From positions 631,001 to 695,000 of the forward strand of contig JACSYO010001818.1 in the NCBI GenBank assembly GCA_016806645.1: DNA of 64,000 nt, read 5' to 3'. Each line of letters begins with the position of its first letter. The stretch's first letter is position 1. A program made the position numbers and the translations under genes. Origin of the DNA: Ophiodon elongatus (taxonomy: Eukaryota > Chordata > Actinopteri > Perciformes > Hexagrammidae). The notes beneath the pieces were generated by a model. It saw only the letters and a program-made list of their open reading frames with translations. It was not told the DNA's origin and searched no databases. Positions 24,136-35,455 of the stretch are shown piece after piece.

Positions 24136-24347
24136 AGCATTATTCATACAAAACAGTAGGTAAAGAAGACAATTATTCATACAAAACAGTAGGTAAAGAA
24201 GAGCATTATTCATACAAAACAGTAGGTAAAGAAGAGCATTATTCATACAAAACAGTAGGTAAAGAAGAGCATTATTCATACAAAACAGTAGGTAAAGAAG
24301 AGCATTATTCATACAAAACAGTAGGTAAAGAAGAGCATTATTCATAC
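24136..24347. repeat. 33-bp minisatellite, 6.4 copies
   Basis: Units begin at 24136, 24169, 24202, 24235, 24268, 24301 and 24334 (the last is 14 nt only). Each unit starts agcattattcatacaaaaca and ends gtaggtaaagaag. Copies are virtually identical except unit 2, which begins acaatt instead of agcatt. Because 33 is divisible by three, one minus-strand frame stays open through the array and yields an 11-residue repeat (NNALLYLLFCM). That frame has no independent sign of being a gene. Confidence 0.97.
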
Positions 24348-25801
24348 GATTAATGCAAAAGGTTGATTGCAAACGTGCATGAATGAAATCCTCTTTAAAA
24401 CCAAACCAAACCAGTGAAGAGCAGTGGACTCTGGTTGTAGTATCCACTCTATATAAAGGAGCAAGCAAGTGCACAGTTTGTGAAAGCAGCCACAGAAGTC
24501 TGTCTGATAAGAGAATCCAAGGTACAGAAGATTGGGGTTTATGACACAGAGGCTGGTATTAAACTGAGGCCTGAGGTTACTCACTTATTGAACCATGGCA
24601 ATTTATTGATCTTTTCCCTGTTTGTACTCCACAGTTTGACACAAATGCAGAGTTAGTAACGCTGACGGAGAGGATAGATACTTATTAGATTTAAGGTCTG
24701 ATGGTCGTGAGACTGTGTGGTCAACAAGCATATGGTAGTAGTGATTCCCAGGCTTTCAATGGGGACATTTTAAAATTTTTAAAGAAAGTGTAATCTAGTC
24801 ATAATTATTAATCCAATCATTGTAGTGAATGAAAACACATTTATTTTTCATTTAGAAAGCATATCCTTGTATTTTCCTCCCTTGTACCACAGAACTAAAT
24901 TTAAACAATAAATGGATGGAATTCCTAATTTAAAAATTGCATAATTTAACAAAGAAGTTATTTTCTTCTTTTGATATGAAGAACAAAATTCAGTAGCGAC
25001 AGTTTAAAATCTCAAAACATCTAACCCTGAACTGAATGAATTTCAGATAATGATTTGCAAGGAGCCATTTGTAATTTCAACACATGTTGAGGCCGGTTCA
25101 AAGTATGGCTTTTAATAAAATACATTTAATTAAAAAAAGTGTTTTTGAATAAAAAGTATTTCATTACTAGATTTTGTATTAAAAAATAAAAACGAATTTG
25201 TATAATCAAAAAGTTGCAGTTCGCTTTATGTGAATATTTGACAACCAGGAGCCTCTGCATCAAAACATTGCGAGCATGATGCATGATGATATAAAAAGCT
25301 GCCTATCTGTTTGCATCACAGTCTCACCCACACATGCTCTGGTGTTCAGCTGAGAGGTGTCCTGCTGAGAGAGCAGAGACTCAACTTATTTGCAGTAACA
25401 ACTTGACTATTGTGTGGTAAGCATTAAAAAGTCCACTGAAAGTCCTGCAATTTCCACACACGCCACACAGACCGGTATGGGTTTAATGAACAAAAGAATG
25501 ACTGAAATATCTTCATATACACTTTGCTTTTTACAGCAGAGTGCTCTCTAAGTGGCTTTGCCACCGCACTCTAATTCAGGCAATGTCGTCAAGTAACACG
25601 TCATATGAGGAAAATGTAGGCTATGCCTCAGCCTCAGTTTAAAATGTCCTAGAACATTTCTGTATTGTTTTACCATTCACTAACTATGCAAACTCAGATA
25701 CTACAAATCATGTTTTAAAAATGAAATATGACACAATGGAACTTCCTGCAATAATATATATACGATCAAGAACATAGGTTTTCCATACATTTAATCCAAC
25801 G
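24348..25801. other. Non-coding, AT-rich
   Basis: Several poly-A and poly-T patches occur (25130-25200). No gene, RNA or repeat structure was seen. 25250-25400 is less AT-rich and repeat-free. Confidence 0.5.
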
Positions 25802-26305
25802 TGATGTCACAGAAATACGTGCAATGACCACGACCTCTTAACAGCATATGGTGGTGGCACGTAATGTGTTTAATGTACATGTCGCAACCAAGGACCAACC
25901 TCTTTAGCCATTCATGAAAAAACAACATGGTTGGGCTTAACATAAATTCATTAACTAAAATACGTCAACACGTCACAAACTTGACAAGCGTGACTTTGCT
26001 TCACTCAACACCACTGCGGACACGGACACTGGTCTCCTGGTGGAAAGTCTTGTTTGTTTGACTCATCCGTCCACCATGACCATGTCTTTTTTTCTTTATA
26101 TTTTTTGACTACGCCATTAGCTCTGAGCGTTGCATATTCACGCGGTAGTGTTTAATTTGCATGTCCATCTAGATAAATGATTGTAATTGACACACAATTA
26201 GCATTGTTTCGTGGTGCTGGCACAACATTTTTACACATTGCGTGCCACCACCACATAAGGCAGTGTTAACAGGTCCTGGAAATATTGTGTATTTCTGTGA
26301 GATCA
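25802..26305. mobile_element. Non-autonomous DNA transposon with about 75-bp terminal inverted repeats
   Basis: The left end tgatgtcacagaaatac (25802-25818) matches the reverse complement of the right end (26289-26305) at 16 of 17 positions. Pairing continues inward. cctcttaacagcatatggtg, then gtggcacgtaatgtgt (left arm, to about 25870), is mirrored by acacattgcgtgccaccacc, acataaggcagtgttaacagg (right arm, from about 26233). The interior carries 'atggttgggcttaacataaattcattaac' and 'ggtctcctggtggaaagtc', phrases I recall from abundant fish repeats. The element is 504 bp with no transposase. No clear target duplication is visible at either edge. Confidence 0.8.
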
Positions 26306-27849
26306 GGCTGTTTTATCCATTCAGTTACATTTTTGGTTGACCTGTCATTGAGTCATTTTCTCCTGCTTTGTGTGTAACAAAGTGAATGTTATTAAATCAT
26401 ACTGCTCACTGCCCATAGGTGTGAAGTATGTCAACAGAGAAGAAAAGGGAGTGAAGGTGTCAATAAATCAATAATAGGGTTCTGAATGATTTTTAACTGC
26501 ATCATGAATAGGCGTGGCTTCAAATACCAATGGCTATTTACAGACTGACTGGGCTTAAATGCAGCAGAAGCTAAATCTCCTACATGTTTACAATCAGGTC
26601 AGTGTGTATGATGGAATAGTGTCTTTAGAACGTTGTCGGTTTGTTGGAGTCATACCCAGTTCCCCCCTAGCTGGCTACTTTTCCCCACTGGCTGGCTACT
26701 CCATGTCCTTTGGGAAAGCCTGGCAGCCTGCCTGTACTCACTGGGTGATAGCTTTTGATACATCTACAACATTGCACGTTGTATCTTACAGCCCTAAAGA
26801 ACTCATATTTGTTGGTGACCAACCAACATCTCTTACTGCCCCCCCACCCCCCACCCATTCAAAGCAGTCTAGAACCAGGCCTGCCACATGCCGTATATCA
26901 GATAAAAAGGCTTTACATTGCTCAACCTCTGCTGTGTTTATTCTTTGAATGTACAGCAGTGTATGCACTGGCAGGCTGTCTACTCTGATCAGTCAGCTGG
27001 ATGCACAGGGATACAGCAGGAATGCGGGATGTTATAGAGTCCATGCAAAATAGAACAAACAGTATCAGCAGTGTACCCTGAGAATATTCTCTGCTCAGCA
27101 GCATCACGCTTGCTGGAAAACTCAGAGAACAAATACTTCCTCCTGGAAACTTGTTTTTTTGTGTGGTGTGTTTCATATTGAAGTTGGAAGAACGTACAGA
27201 CGGCGGTACTAACAACAGCATCGCATGTGTTCAGAATTTTTGCACTCGTCCAGTTGCTTTAAGCTGTAATTTGTGAAAATCACCTTTTTTTTTTTCTTTC
27301 TTCTTTATTGTATACAGTTTTGCTCTTTGTTGCAAGGCAGTCACTGGTGTTTTTGCATTCTGAGTTCCACGGATCACTTAACAATCAAACTTCCCTATTG
27401 TTCCCCTCTTCAGCAATGATGATTATCACTACTCATGGAACTATACAGTACTGATTAATTTTATATTATATTTTTTCCACAGATTATTATTAAAATGTTT
27501 CCACAGACATATAGGCCGACCTCAATATGAATTTGTGATTACAACATTACAAATACTCCAATGTCATACATTTAATTTTGGCAACATACAATCTGAACTT
27601 TCATTCTTTGTGTTTCTTAAAAATAAAATAAAAATGTCAAAACTATTGAATTTGATCCACGAAGCATCAGAATTAGACCATTTCTGAGAGCACATGCAAC
27701 GTTTGCCTAATAAGCCTCCAACTATGAACAAACCCAAACTTCTGAAAAGCATCATTGATCTTTAACCCAAGCCTTTTTGAAGAACCCCCAGGAACCCTTA
27801 CTTTTCACAGTGTCCTGGAAGTTCTATGGTTGGATGGGTGATGAGCCCA
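26306..27849. other. Non-coding; includes a C-rich run
   Basis: 26839-26856 is C7-A-C6-A-C3, which on the minus strand could form a G-quadruplex. A short tandem stutter (ctggctact twice) sits at 26669-26701. The 129-codon plus frame at 26559-26948 overlaps two minus frames and has no family resemblance. Confidence 0.45.
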
Positions 27850-28070
27850 TATTGTGTTACCAGTCCAGCAGGGGGGATTAAAAGTGTATAGGCTCCGCAG
27901 GGATTAGCGAGAGGCAAGGAGCTGGGGCTGTGAGTGGCCCATTAAAATGGCAGGGAAGGAGGACAAGGTTATCCATCTCATTCGTGTAATGAAGGTGCAA
28001 TTGATCTGTTCCAATTACAATGAGAGCCAAAGAACATGAGGTATTCAGGTTTGTTTTGGTTAACACACCC
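27850..28070. other. Candidate conserved non-coding segment
   Basis: Repeat-free, GC-fuller block with attagcgagaggcaaggagc (27904-27923), 'cccattaaaatggcaggg' and 'caattgatctgttccaattacaatg' (27998 on, read in parts), including ATTA and CAATTA cores. The texture is strongly enhancer-like, but no comparison was possible. Confidence 0.33.
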
Positions 28071-28624
28071 CATGTCTAGAGGGAATGGGATTTAGCTGTG
28101 GATTGCAGTCATGCTCAACCCTTCTTCTCTTCTGATACATTGTATTTCTACACAGTGGTTACCTGATTTATGGCTTTGATTATTTACACGTCCTCATGCA
28201 GCACATTACTGTGTATAGAAGTACAGTCTGTTCTTGTCCCATTATAGCAAAAACTATGGCAATTGCATAGTATTCTGTGAACTAGAGCAGCAATGTTAAT
28301 ACCTAGAGTCTAAGCATATCCATAAGTGCTTTTTGTGATAAAGAAATAGCAGGCATTCATTTTATTTCAGAAATAGGAACACCGACATGTACTTATGTGA
28401 TTAGATGAATAAGGGCCTGACATTGTACAGTTCTAATGCGTCACTATCAGCATGAATTTAAAAAAGTTTGAAATAGTATCTATCCATGCTGTTTTTTCCA
28501 GTCACTATATATTTAATAATATTATTATATAAAATGTATAATAATAATATACTTTAAAGGCAATATGTCTCATTAATCTCCTGTGGAACTGATTGTTTTT
28601 GTAGCTTGGAGCTCTGTTCTTTTG
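28071..28624. other. Non-coding, AT-rich
   Basis: 28505-28550 is a run of TAATAAT words with partial inverted symmetry. Nothing else was noted. Confidence 0.45.
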
Positions 28625-28702
28625 TCCAACAAACAGAAGAATTTTGAGCGAAGGTTACGTTTATCCAACAAACAGCATAATTTTGAACGAAGGTTACGTT
28701 TT
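28625..28702. repeat. 39-bp tandem duplication
   Basis: Two adjacent 39-bp units (28625-28663 and 28664-28702) start tccaacaaacag, differ at a few central positions (aag versus cat, gag versus gaa) and both end in cgaaggttacgtttt-like sequence. They abut the left edge of the recombinase element and may be part of its terminal region. Confidence 0.9.
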
Positions 28703-30190
28703 TATAACCCTAGTTCTATAAACACAGTCGGAGCCCTCTACAGGAGTCTATGGGTATTACACCGCTAAAACCACAAGCAGCGGTTCACCCACTGCAAATT
28801 TGCACAAGCGTAGTCTGCTAATCAGGACTAGCTACCCAAATATGTGCGAACCCCACAGTATATAATGCAGCACACATCACTGTTCGACATTAAAGCAGAA
28901 AAGTAGGGGGCCCCAGCCAACCTAAACAGTGTGTGTAACTGAACTGAGTAGAGCCCTGACCTTACCCTACAGGGGTCAAAAAGACAAGCGGTAGACACCC
29001 TGCGCAACACATTACGCGGCTCATCAGAAAGCACATGCATGTAGGTGTATCAAGCCCAGAGAGGTCAGTTGCAACACAACTGACACCCTTTTCACCAATC
29101 CAGACCCATGAAAAGAGCTCGACATTTTCAAAAGCCACTAACGCATGAATAAACAAGCCGCGGACTACGCCGCGACATTACATGTCCTCGACACTCACCC
29201 CACGAAACAAAGCCGCCGATGCTGCTATGATGGGTGTAGAGGGTGTGCAGACCACGGTGCGAGGGTCTCTTCCCGTCTGCTTGGGAGATGCCATCCCGCC
29301 AGGCATTTCCTCGATAGGGCTTTATTGGCCACGCCATCCCTGGAGCACACAAACAGCTGTTCAGTGTGTCTGATGGGGGCCATGCGTTTAACATAACATT
29401 CCAAAGCACAAACGGGGCAGAGCAGATGTTCCTTAGCCACCCTGTCCCCAACATGGAGTGCAAGACAAGAAAAACATCCACCTGTATAGCCGTCAATGTG
29501 AAAAAACTCCTTAAGTTCTTTAGAACAAGGACCAATAGCAGTTCCCACTGGGGGGGGCATCCCTCTCAGGAGCCAAGCTTGGAGAGGACGGCATAGAGTG
29601 GGTAGCGCACCTATTGCCCCTGCCTCCTGAGTCAAAGCCTGATAGGGGATCATCATCTAGGTAAAGCAGCTTTCTTTGCCTTGGCACATGACACGATGTC
29701 TTTTAGAGGGGGCGAAATGAAAATCAAGCTGTGAATACCACGGGGGAGTCGGCTCACCTTCCCGGGTGGAACATCACTGAGGTCAGGGCAAAGATATGTC
29801 AGCGGGGGACTTTCATGGGAAGCCGATCTACCGGACGGCGACGAGATATGTCATCGTCATCATTTCTCTTACCGCAGCGTTGCATCGCATCAAAGGGTCA
29901 GAAGAATCTAGTGCAGGCCGGTGACTGAACACCTCTCTCTGCGTGGTCAGGCTTCCTGAATATCCGTCTCGGCGATAAGGCCGGGACATGACAGGCAACG
30001 AGGAGGTTCTTAGAATGGACACTACATCCGTGGAGGTCAGGGGACATCAATGTGTGCTGCATTACATACTGTGGGCTTGGCACATGGGGGTGAGTCGGCT
30101 CGGCACATCCTGACTGAGGGCGAACGAATGCCGGTGGTTGGAGAAGAACATTACCCATAGAGTCCCGTCGCGGGTGGAGCTTGTGTGAGT
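28703..30190 (-). mobile_element. Degenerate tyrosine-recombinase retroelement (DIRS/Ngaro-like)
   Basis: This is a GC- and CpG-richer block of about 1.5 kb set in AT-rich DNA. Its left edge contains cctctacaggagtctatggg followed by tattac. Its right edge, read in reverse complement, contains gcgacgggactctatgggta followed by atg, so the ends share ggactctatgggta in inverted orientation. The minus strand encodes the remains of a tyrosine recombinase (29128-29540), as in DIRS-type elements of fish. No reverse transcriptase segment remains, so the copy is internally deleted. A Crypton or other YR element cannot be excluded. It appears dead. Confidence 0.6.
29128..29540 (-). pseudogene. Tyrosine recombinase fragment, frameshifted and mutated
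   Basis: In one minus frame (29279-29536), the peptide has the core LLCPVCALECYVKRMAPIRH followed by TEQLFVC, then ALSRKCLAGW. This is the typical region of DIRS-family recombinases just before the catalytic His-x-x-Arg motif. The match then passes to another minus frame near 29285, continuing GISQADGKRPSHRGLH. The position of the usual HSTR catalytic signature reads YTHH, so both the histidine and the arginine appear lost. After 29176 the frame degrades. The family's usual protein is several times longer. This is a non-functional remnant, and its identification comes from motif recall. Confidence 0.6.
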
Positions 30191-31399
30191 TTGAACCAGA
30201 CATTTTATGACATTTTTGCTTACAAAATGACTAATAAGAAGAAACTGTCATCAAAATATTTGCAGACTCATGCCTTGTCTTCATGGTAACACTCCTGAAC
30301 AGTGCGGTGATTCATTTTTCTTTACTTTTCCCTGCCAGACTTTGATTCGGTAATAATAGCTTCCTCCGGAACAACACATATTTTGTGAATGCATTTATAG
30401 AAATCTACAGAACAAAAACATGACTTCAATCATTAATGTGGCTGATCCTAGTGGGAATTTGGCATCCTAACCCTCGAAACCATAACAGCAGCAATGCTCG
30501 CTCTGAGGCAAGTAGACTTCTATTAAGCTACTAATGAAAACCAAACCCTCCTATACACTTAATATTATTGATGGCATGCCAAGAGGCTCACCTATATGTT
30601 TATATTTCCTTCATATTTATATACAAGACCTGTTGGCATCCGACTAGTAAACCTTTAAAGTGATGCCTTTTTCAGACCCTCAGATCTCTGCTGCATCAAA
30701 TTCAAAAGACGGATGTAGGAGGAAGGCAGCTTTGAATATTTACTTGGTCTGAAAACATACTCTTTTTTTCTTCAAGCTGCGTGAGAAAGAACAATAACAT
30801 TTTATTTATATAATGTTCAAACGACTGAGCCTACACAAAATCCCTGCTGACAGAAACTTATACTACAAACCTTACTGTCTGCACCGCACTCCCACCTGGG
30901 ACTTCCAGCAGCAGTCTTCCACGTCCACCTCACCAGCACCAGCACAGGGTCAAAGTTTTAACTAAGTGGTTTAAACTGTGGAGAAAGATTTAAGGTTATT
31001 CCCTTATGCTTTAGTTAAGTTCAGCATGCCCTCGGTGGAAAAGGTCATTCCTTGGAGGTTTATTACTTGTGTTTTTTTGACATTTGGCCATACTGCTATG
31101 TGCACCCATTTCTCATTACAAAAACATGTACTAAACAAGAGTTCAAGAACCCGTGGAATAATAGAAGTTGAAGTTAATTTAGAGTGCAAATTGTGATCCG
31201 TGATTCTAGGACAAAAAAAAGATGGTGTGTGGGGGAATGCTGGAAAGACTACATGTGTATTGGGTACATGGGCATTATTGGAATTGAAGTCTGTTTCCAC
31301 AAACATTCATCTGCTGACCACCCACTCAAGGGTCCCAACTGTGTCCATTTTCACTGAAACGCCGTAACAAGCTAGATACACCACTGCCGGAACATGAAC
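30191..31399. other. Non-coding, no recognisable element
   Basis: Composition returns to AT-rich past the recombinase element. Frames of 72 and 100 codons at 30978-31306 overlap on opposite strands. Confidence 0.5.
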
Positions 31400-31620
31400 C
31401 CCGGTCTCTCTCTGTGGTCTTGGAAATGAATTGTGCCCTTGTACCGCCCTTGCTAATGGCTGTCTTTAATTCTCAATCTCAAAAGAGATTCAAAGTGAAA
31501 TCCTCAGGCAAATTGTGAATAAAGTCTGGGTGCCCTAATGACAAATACCCAGCTGCCTTTAGTTTTTAGTTTTAATTTCCCATCGCAGTACAAAGTACTT
31601 TGCTCAAAACCTAAAGCTAT
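31400..31620. other. Candidate conserved non-coding segment
   Basis: Repeat-free block with gctaatggctgtctttaatt (31452-31471) and ctaatgacaaatacccagct (31534-31553). This is enhancer-like texture, inferred without alignment. Confidence 0.28.
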
Positions 31621-33477
31621 GACCCTTGTCATACAGATGAAATAGTTTAAGAAAAAAAACGAAAGGCTAAATCATGAAGTGCTTTATGACGTAAGACTTG
31701 AAAGGGAAATACAAGCTCTACAGGAATCCAAGGTGAAAGTTATGCTAATATTTCTTGTGATTACATAAACGCCTTGTATGTGTGAGCTTTAACCTTGTGG
31801 GAAAAGGAATTTTATTTCATTTTTTAAAATGTTGATAGTTCCACACACTTTCTTTTACTGTGTTTTTTGTTTTTTCATTTGATCATTTCCTTTTTCTTAA
31901 TTTGTTTTAACTGGCATGGTGCGAATACGATTTCTGTCCATGGATTCGTCCATTATATTATAGCTCTATGATAAAACAAAGCTTCTAGACAGAATTAAAT
32001 CATGGTTTTTTTTGGGGGGTGAAATTATTTTGTTCTTCACAAATGAAATACATTTTGACACACACCACATTATGAAGGGTCCAGTTTTATACTTTTGTGT
32101 AATGAAGTTTCAAGGTAAGATGGCCCTGAAAGCACATGCAAGTAGACAAAACACAAGCAAAAGGAGAAAACATCTTCACCAATTTGACAGATACTGACCA
32201 CACTCTGAGCTAATATCTACCAGTATTTCCTGTGATCATTCATAAGCTGTTTATACTTTTCTGTCTTTTGATTTTAAAGCAGCAATTTTTGTTTAAAACA
32301 GAGTAGAGTGAAAAGCAGTGGTCCATGGCTTTGTTCACACTGTAGATTCATTGCGTCTTGTCTCCCACGTTTTGTAATCAGTTTGAACAGCAAGTTGTCG
32401 TATTTTCTTTTTTGCATGCGGCAACTCGCATTTTACCAATTCCTAGCGGAACTGCATGAGTATGCTGCTCAAAATTGGATCCTGTGACATGTGACCTATA
32501 AGTGACTTGTATTTGAACACTCAAATCAAAATTTCTCTGTGGTACCGCGACAATAAGTAAATGTCACATTGCTCACCTGAGAGAACTCTCATTGTTTTGA
32601 CTCCCGCAGATGACAGATGGCAGAGTCGGTGGGGATGACAGTGACGCACCGAGGAGACAAGTGACTGACTTGTTAGAAATTCGGGGAGGAACCTCACGCA
32701 GGACTGAGTTAGAGCAATAAACGAATGTCGAAAAGCCATGCATTGTATTCATTTGATATAATTATCAAAGTAAAACTACAAACATACTACTTATTACTAC
32801 TTATACATCAAAATATGAGATAGTGAATGTAAATGTCGTCTCTGTACTGATTATTGATGCATTTTTCCACAGGAAATTGGAGTGAAATACAAAAAGCCAA
32901 AGTATTTCACTATTTCACTCTTGCCTGTTTAATTGTTGAGTTAAACTTTCCCTTCGCTTAACGAGATAAAAGTGTAGCTCGAATGCCACCTTGTTTCTCT
33001 TTTACATCTCTCGACATTCTCTTTCATAACGATGGGGCATCATTGTTATTCTTTTTGATTAAAGTTTTATAACCAATACAAACATGGCTGGGAAGGTGCT
33101 CAAAATTTAATGCCACGTGTCAGTTATTCAAACGGTGCGAACGGATGCATCACACTGTGCCGAAGAACAAACTTGATTTAGATAACTGGCAGATATTTGG
33201 CAATTCTCTGGATCACACTACAAAGAAAGTATTGATTCCCCCACACTTGTGTGTGCTTTTACACCTTTCTGCATCACACACTCTACAATATTTTGACAGC
33301 ACACTGTCAAATTGACCGGTTCTGCCTCGGGTGAGATTATTCATCACTGCTTGTGTCCGTGTTACGTTCAAAAATATACCCGGAAACATAAATTGGTAAT
33401 ATTAGATACATGCAAAATGCACAAAAATGCCTGGGCTTTCATTGCCTGTGTTAGTGCAGCTGGAGAATAAAAGGAAA
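31621..33477. other. Non-coding, no recognisable element
   Basis: AT-rich with poly-T patches around 31820-31900. 32590-32720 is richer in CpG but shows no element ends. No frames exceed 72 codons. Confidence 0.5.
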
Positions 33478-33504
33478 GGGGGGTGGGGGGTGAGAGAAGG
33501 GGGG
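33478..33504 (+). other. G-rich run, potential G-quadruplex
   Basis: G6-T-G6-TGAGAGAA-G6. The three long G runs can supply four G-tracts with short loops. No promoter or gene lies beside it. Confidence 0.6.
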
Positions 33505-33546
33505 AATACAATATTAATTGAACTAATACTAATTAGGGATAAATCA

Positions 33547-34157
33547 TAGACTGTAAAAAATATGGACGTAGTCTCTAGATGTTACCCGTAGGTTTCTGAA
33601 GAGCCATTGTAAAGCTCCAAGCAGCAGCATTTGTATATATGGGCATTTGGCATATGGGCATTTGTACATAAATGGGCGAAGAGGTGGACTTCATACTGAT
33701 GTGGTGGACTCTTCTTGGACTTGAGGACATAATTCAGCAGGACTAGGGGTGTAACGTGAAGTGAGCAGGTTATAGGACTCACAGGGATATTACCATGATG
33801 CTGCTTGCGATGTGAGTGACAGGGTCCCGCGCGGCAGCGTAACCATGGTAACGCAACGTCATTTTGTGGATAAAGGTGAGGCGACGTCGGTGTTCGGAAA
33901 GTAATGTTTGTGGGAGTGGGAATAAACGGCGACAGAGGTGTGCAGCCAAAAAAAAAGAGACGCTTGTTAATCCCTGTGCTCCTATACTGAGACAATTACT
34001 GTGTTTTTGTAACATGCTGTAAACATGTCTATTTCTGCTGTAAAGTTGTCAATTTCAACATGGGGGTCTACGGGATTGAGTCTCTTGATGAGCCAGCCTC
34101 AAATAGCCATTTGCACTTCTGCGTTGGTGTCATTTCTCAGCACCGAGGTGCCGCTCA
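33547..34157 (+). mobile_element. Percomorph interspersed repeat, near full length
   Basis: It begins tagactgtaaaaaatatggac (33547-33566), then gtagtctct and cccgtaggtttctgaagagc. The middle contains 'gtgtgcagccaaaaaaaaagagacgcttgttaa', 'ccctgtgctcctatactgagacaattactgtgttttt' and 'aacatgggggtctacgggattgagtctct' (read in parts). The end near 34157 has cttctgcgttgg and caccgaggtgccgct. The order and wording match a fish repeat I know well by sight, though not its class. A 15-bp stutter (atatgggcatttggc) sits at 33637-33661. Overlapping minus frames of 137 and 78 codons lie inside and are not genes. Confidence 0.78.
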
Positions 34158-35419
34158 GGATGAACTAGTCTGGTTGGCATGCAGCGACGTGACAGTTTTT
34201 TATTCATGTGAAGGTGTCAAGTAATGAATAACATGTTGCACTCTCTGCATATTTGAACTTAATCTTGGTAGTTAAGAAAATCTGTATGCCTTGATTTGTA
34301 AAAGAAAAAAATGCAATTCTATAAAGTAAAAAAAAAGACAGCTCCTATAAAGGATAGCCATATATCTGCCCCCAAAACAATCCACACAACAATAATAAAG
34401 GTAACTCTCTACAGCATTGACGGTGCCACTATTTTCATAAGATATGTTTTACCATTTGGTGTAAAGCGGAGGATGAGCTTTGAAGTGCTACTTCAAGCTC
34501 CCATAAGGATAGCGTTCTAGACAGTCCAAGGTGGCCATGGTATTTGCATATTTTATATGCTCACCTAACCATTTAATCACTCAACACCCTGGGGATAAAG
34601 GCAAACAGTAGTAATCCTGGAAGAGACCACTCCCATAAGAGTATAATTGCTTTACAATAGAATGTAAGCTACCATTAATAGCTTTAATTATTAGTGTGTT
34701 AAATTTGTGTGTAGCGTGATGACAAAGGGGTTAAGTAGACCTGAAATGTATCCACCTGTGTTTACAGCTTCATCTGCACAAGTAAGTGTTGATCTGTTTT
34801 CTATGTCTCCTACACCAAACAATTTTAGAAAAAAAACTTAATTAAACACACTGCGCAATGTTACTCAGAACGTCACTCAATTTGCAAGACACTGTTCATT
34901 TCCTTAATAACAACATGGTATGAGTTAACGTTTGGATGCTTGGATGATTAATTGAATGCTCGTACATTGGATTACCCTCTTCTTATTATAATTTTATTTC
35001 ACTTAAAATCCTGTTTTTTTAACCATGAGTGAAGAGCTTGTACCAAATTTAACCACATAAATCCCAACGCTGCAATTTCAATGTTACAGAGTTCTATTAT
35101 TTGTAATGAACTCCGAGAAAATCTATTTTTCAAATAAATAAAATAGGTGTATTGCCCAAACTTTAGAGCACATCAGACACTTAACACCACATCACACTTA
35201 CAGAGAAGTGTTTGTCTGTCAGTGAACGGAAGATGAGAGGGGGCAAAATAATTCAAGTCTCTGTGGGTGGAAAGGCATATTTGTTATGATAATAATTCAC
35301 AGCACATCGCCTATTCACAAGAGCTGTGTGTAGGACTCCCTTGGTAATGGTATTTCCTTCATCTGCTGAATTATTCTGCTCTCAAATTGACTTGTTTTTC
35401 ATGTGTTATCATCTGGCAC
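34158..35419. other. Non-coding; 35280-35415 enhancer-like
   Basis: AT-rich apart from 35280-35415, a repeat-free block. No gene or RNA was recognised. Confidence 0.4.
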
Positions 35420-35455
35420 AGACCAGTATAGGGTCTTACAACCCTATACTGTTCT
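35420..35455. repeat. Short hairpin (15-bp arms)
   Basis: agaccagtatagggt (35420-35434) pairs with accctatactgttct (35441-35455) at 14 of 15 positions around a 6-nt loop. No poly-T or promoter indicates a terminator or RNA gene. Confidence 0.85.

Noticed and set aside
24046..24474. 142-codon minus-strand frame with 11-residue repeats
   Set aside because: It is explained by a minisatellite whose 33-bp period preserves the frame. There is no conserved flanking coding sequence.
26559..26948. 129-codon plus frame
   Set aside because: It includes a C-homopolymer stretch giving poly-proline and a local stutter, and two minus frames overlap it.
33582..33995. 137-codon minus-strand open frame
   Set aside because: It lies wholly inside a recognised interspersed repeat and is not family-like.
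35420..35455. Hairpin as a bacterial-type terminator
   Set aside because: The context is vertebrate, there is no gene upstream and no T-run after the stem.
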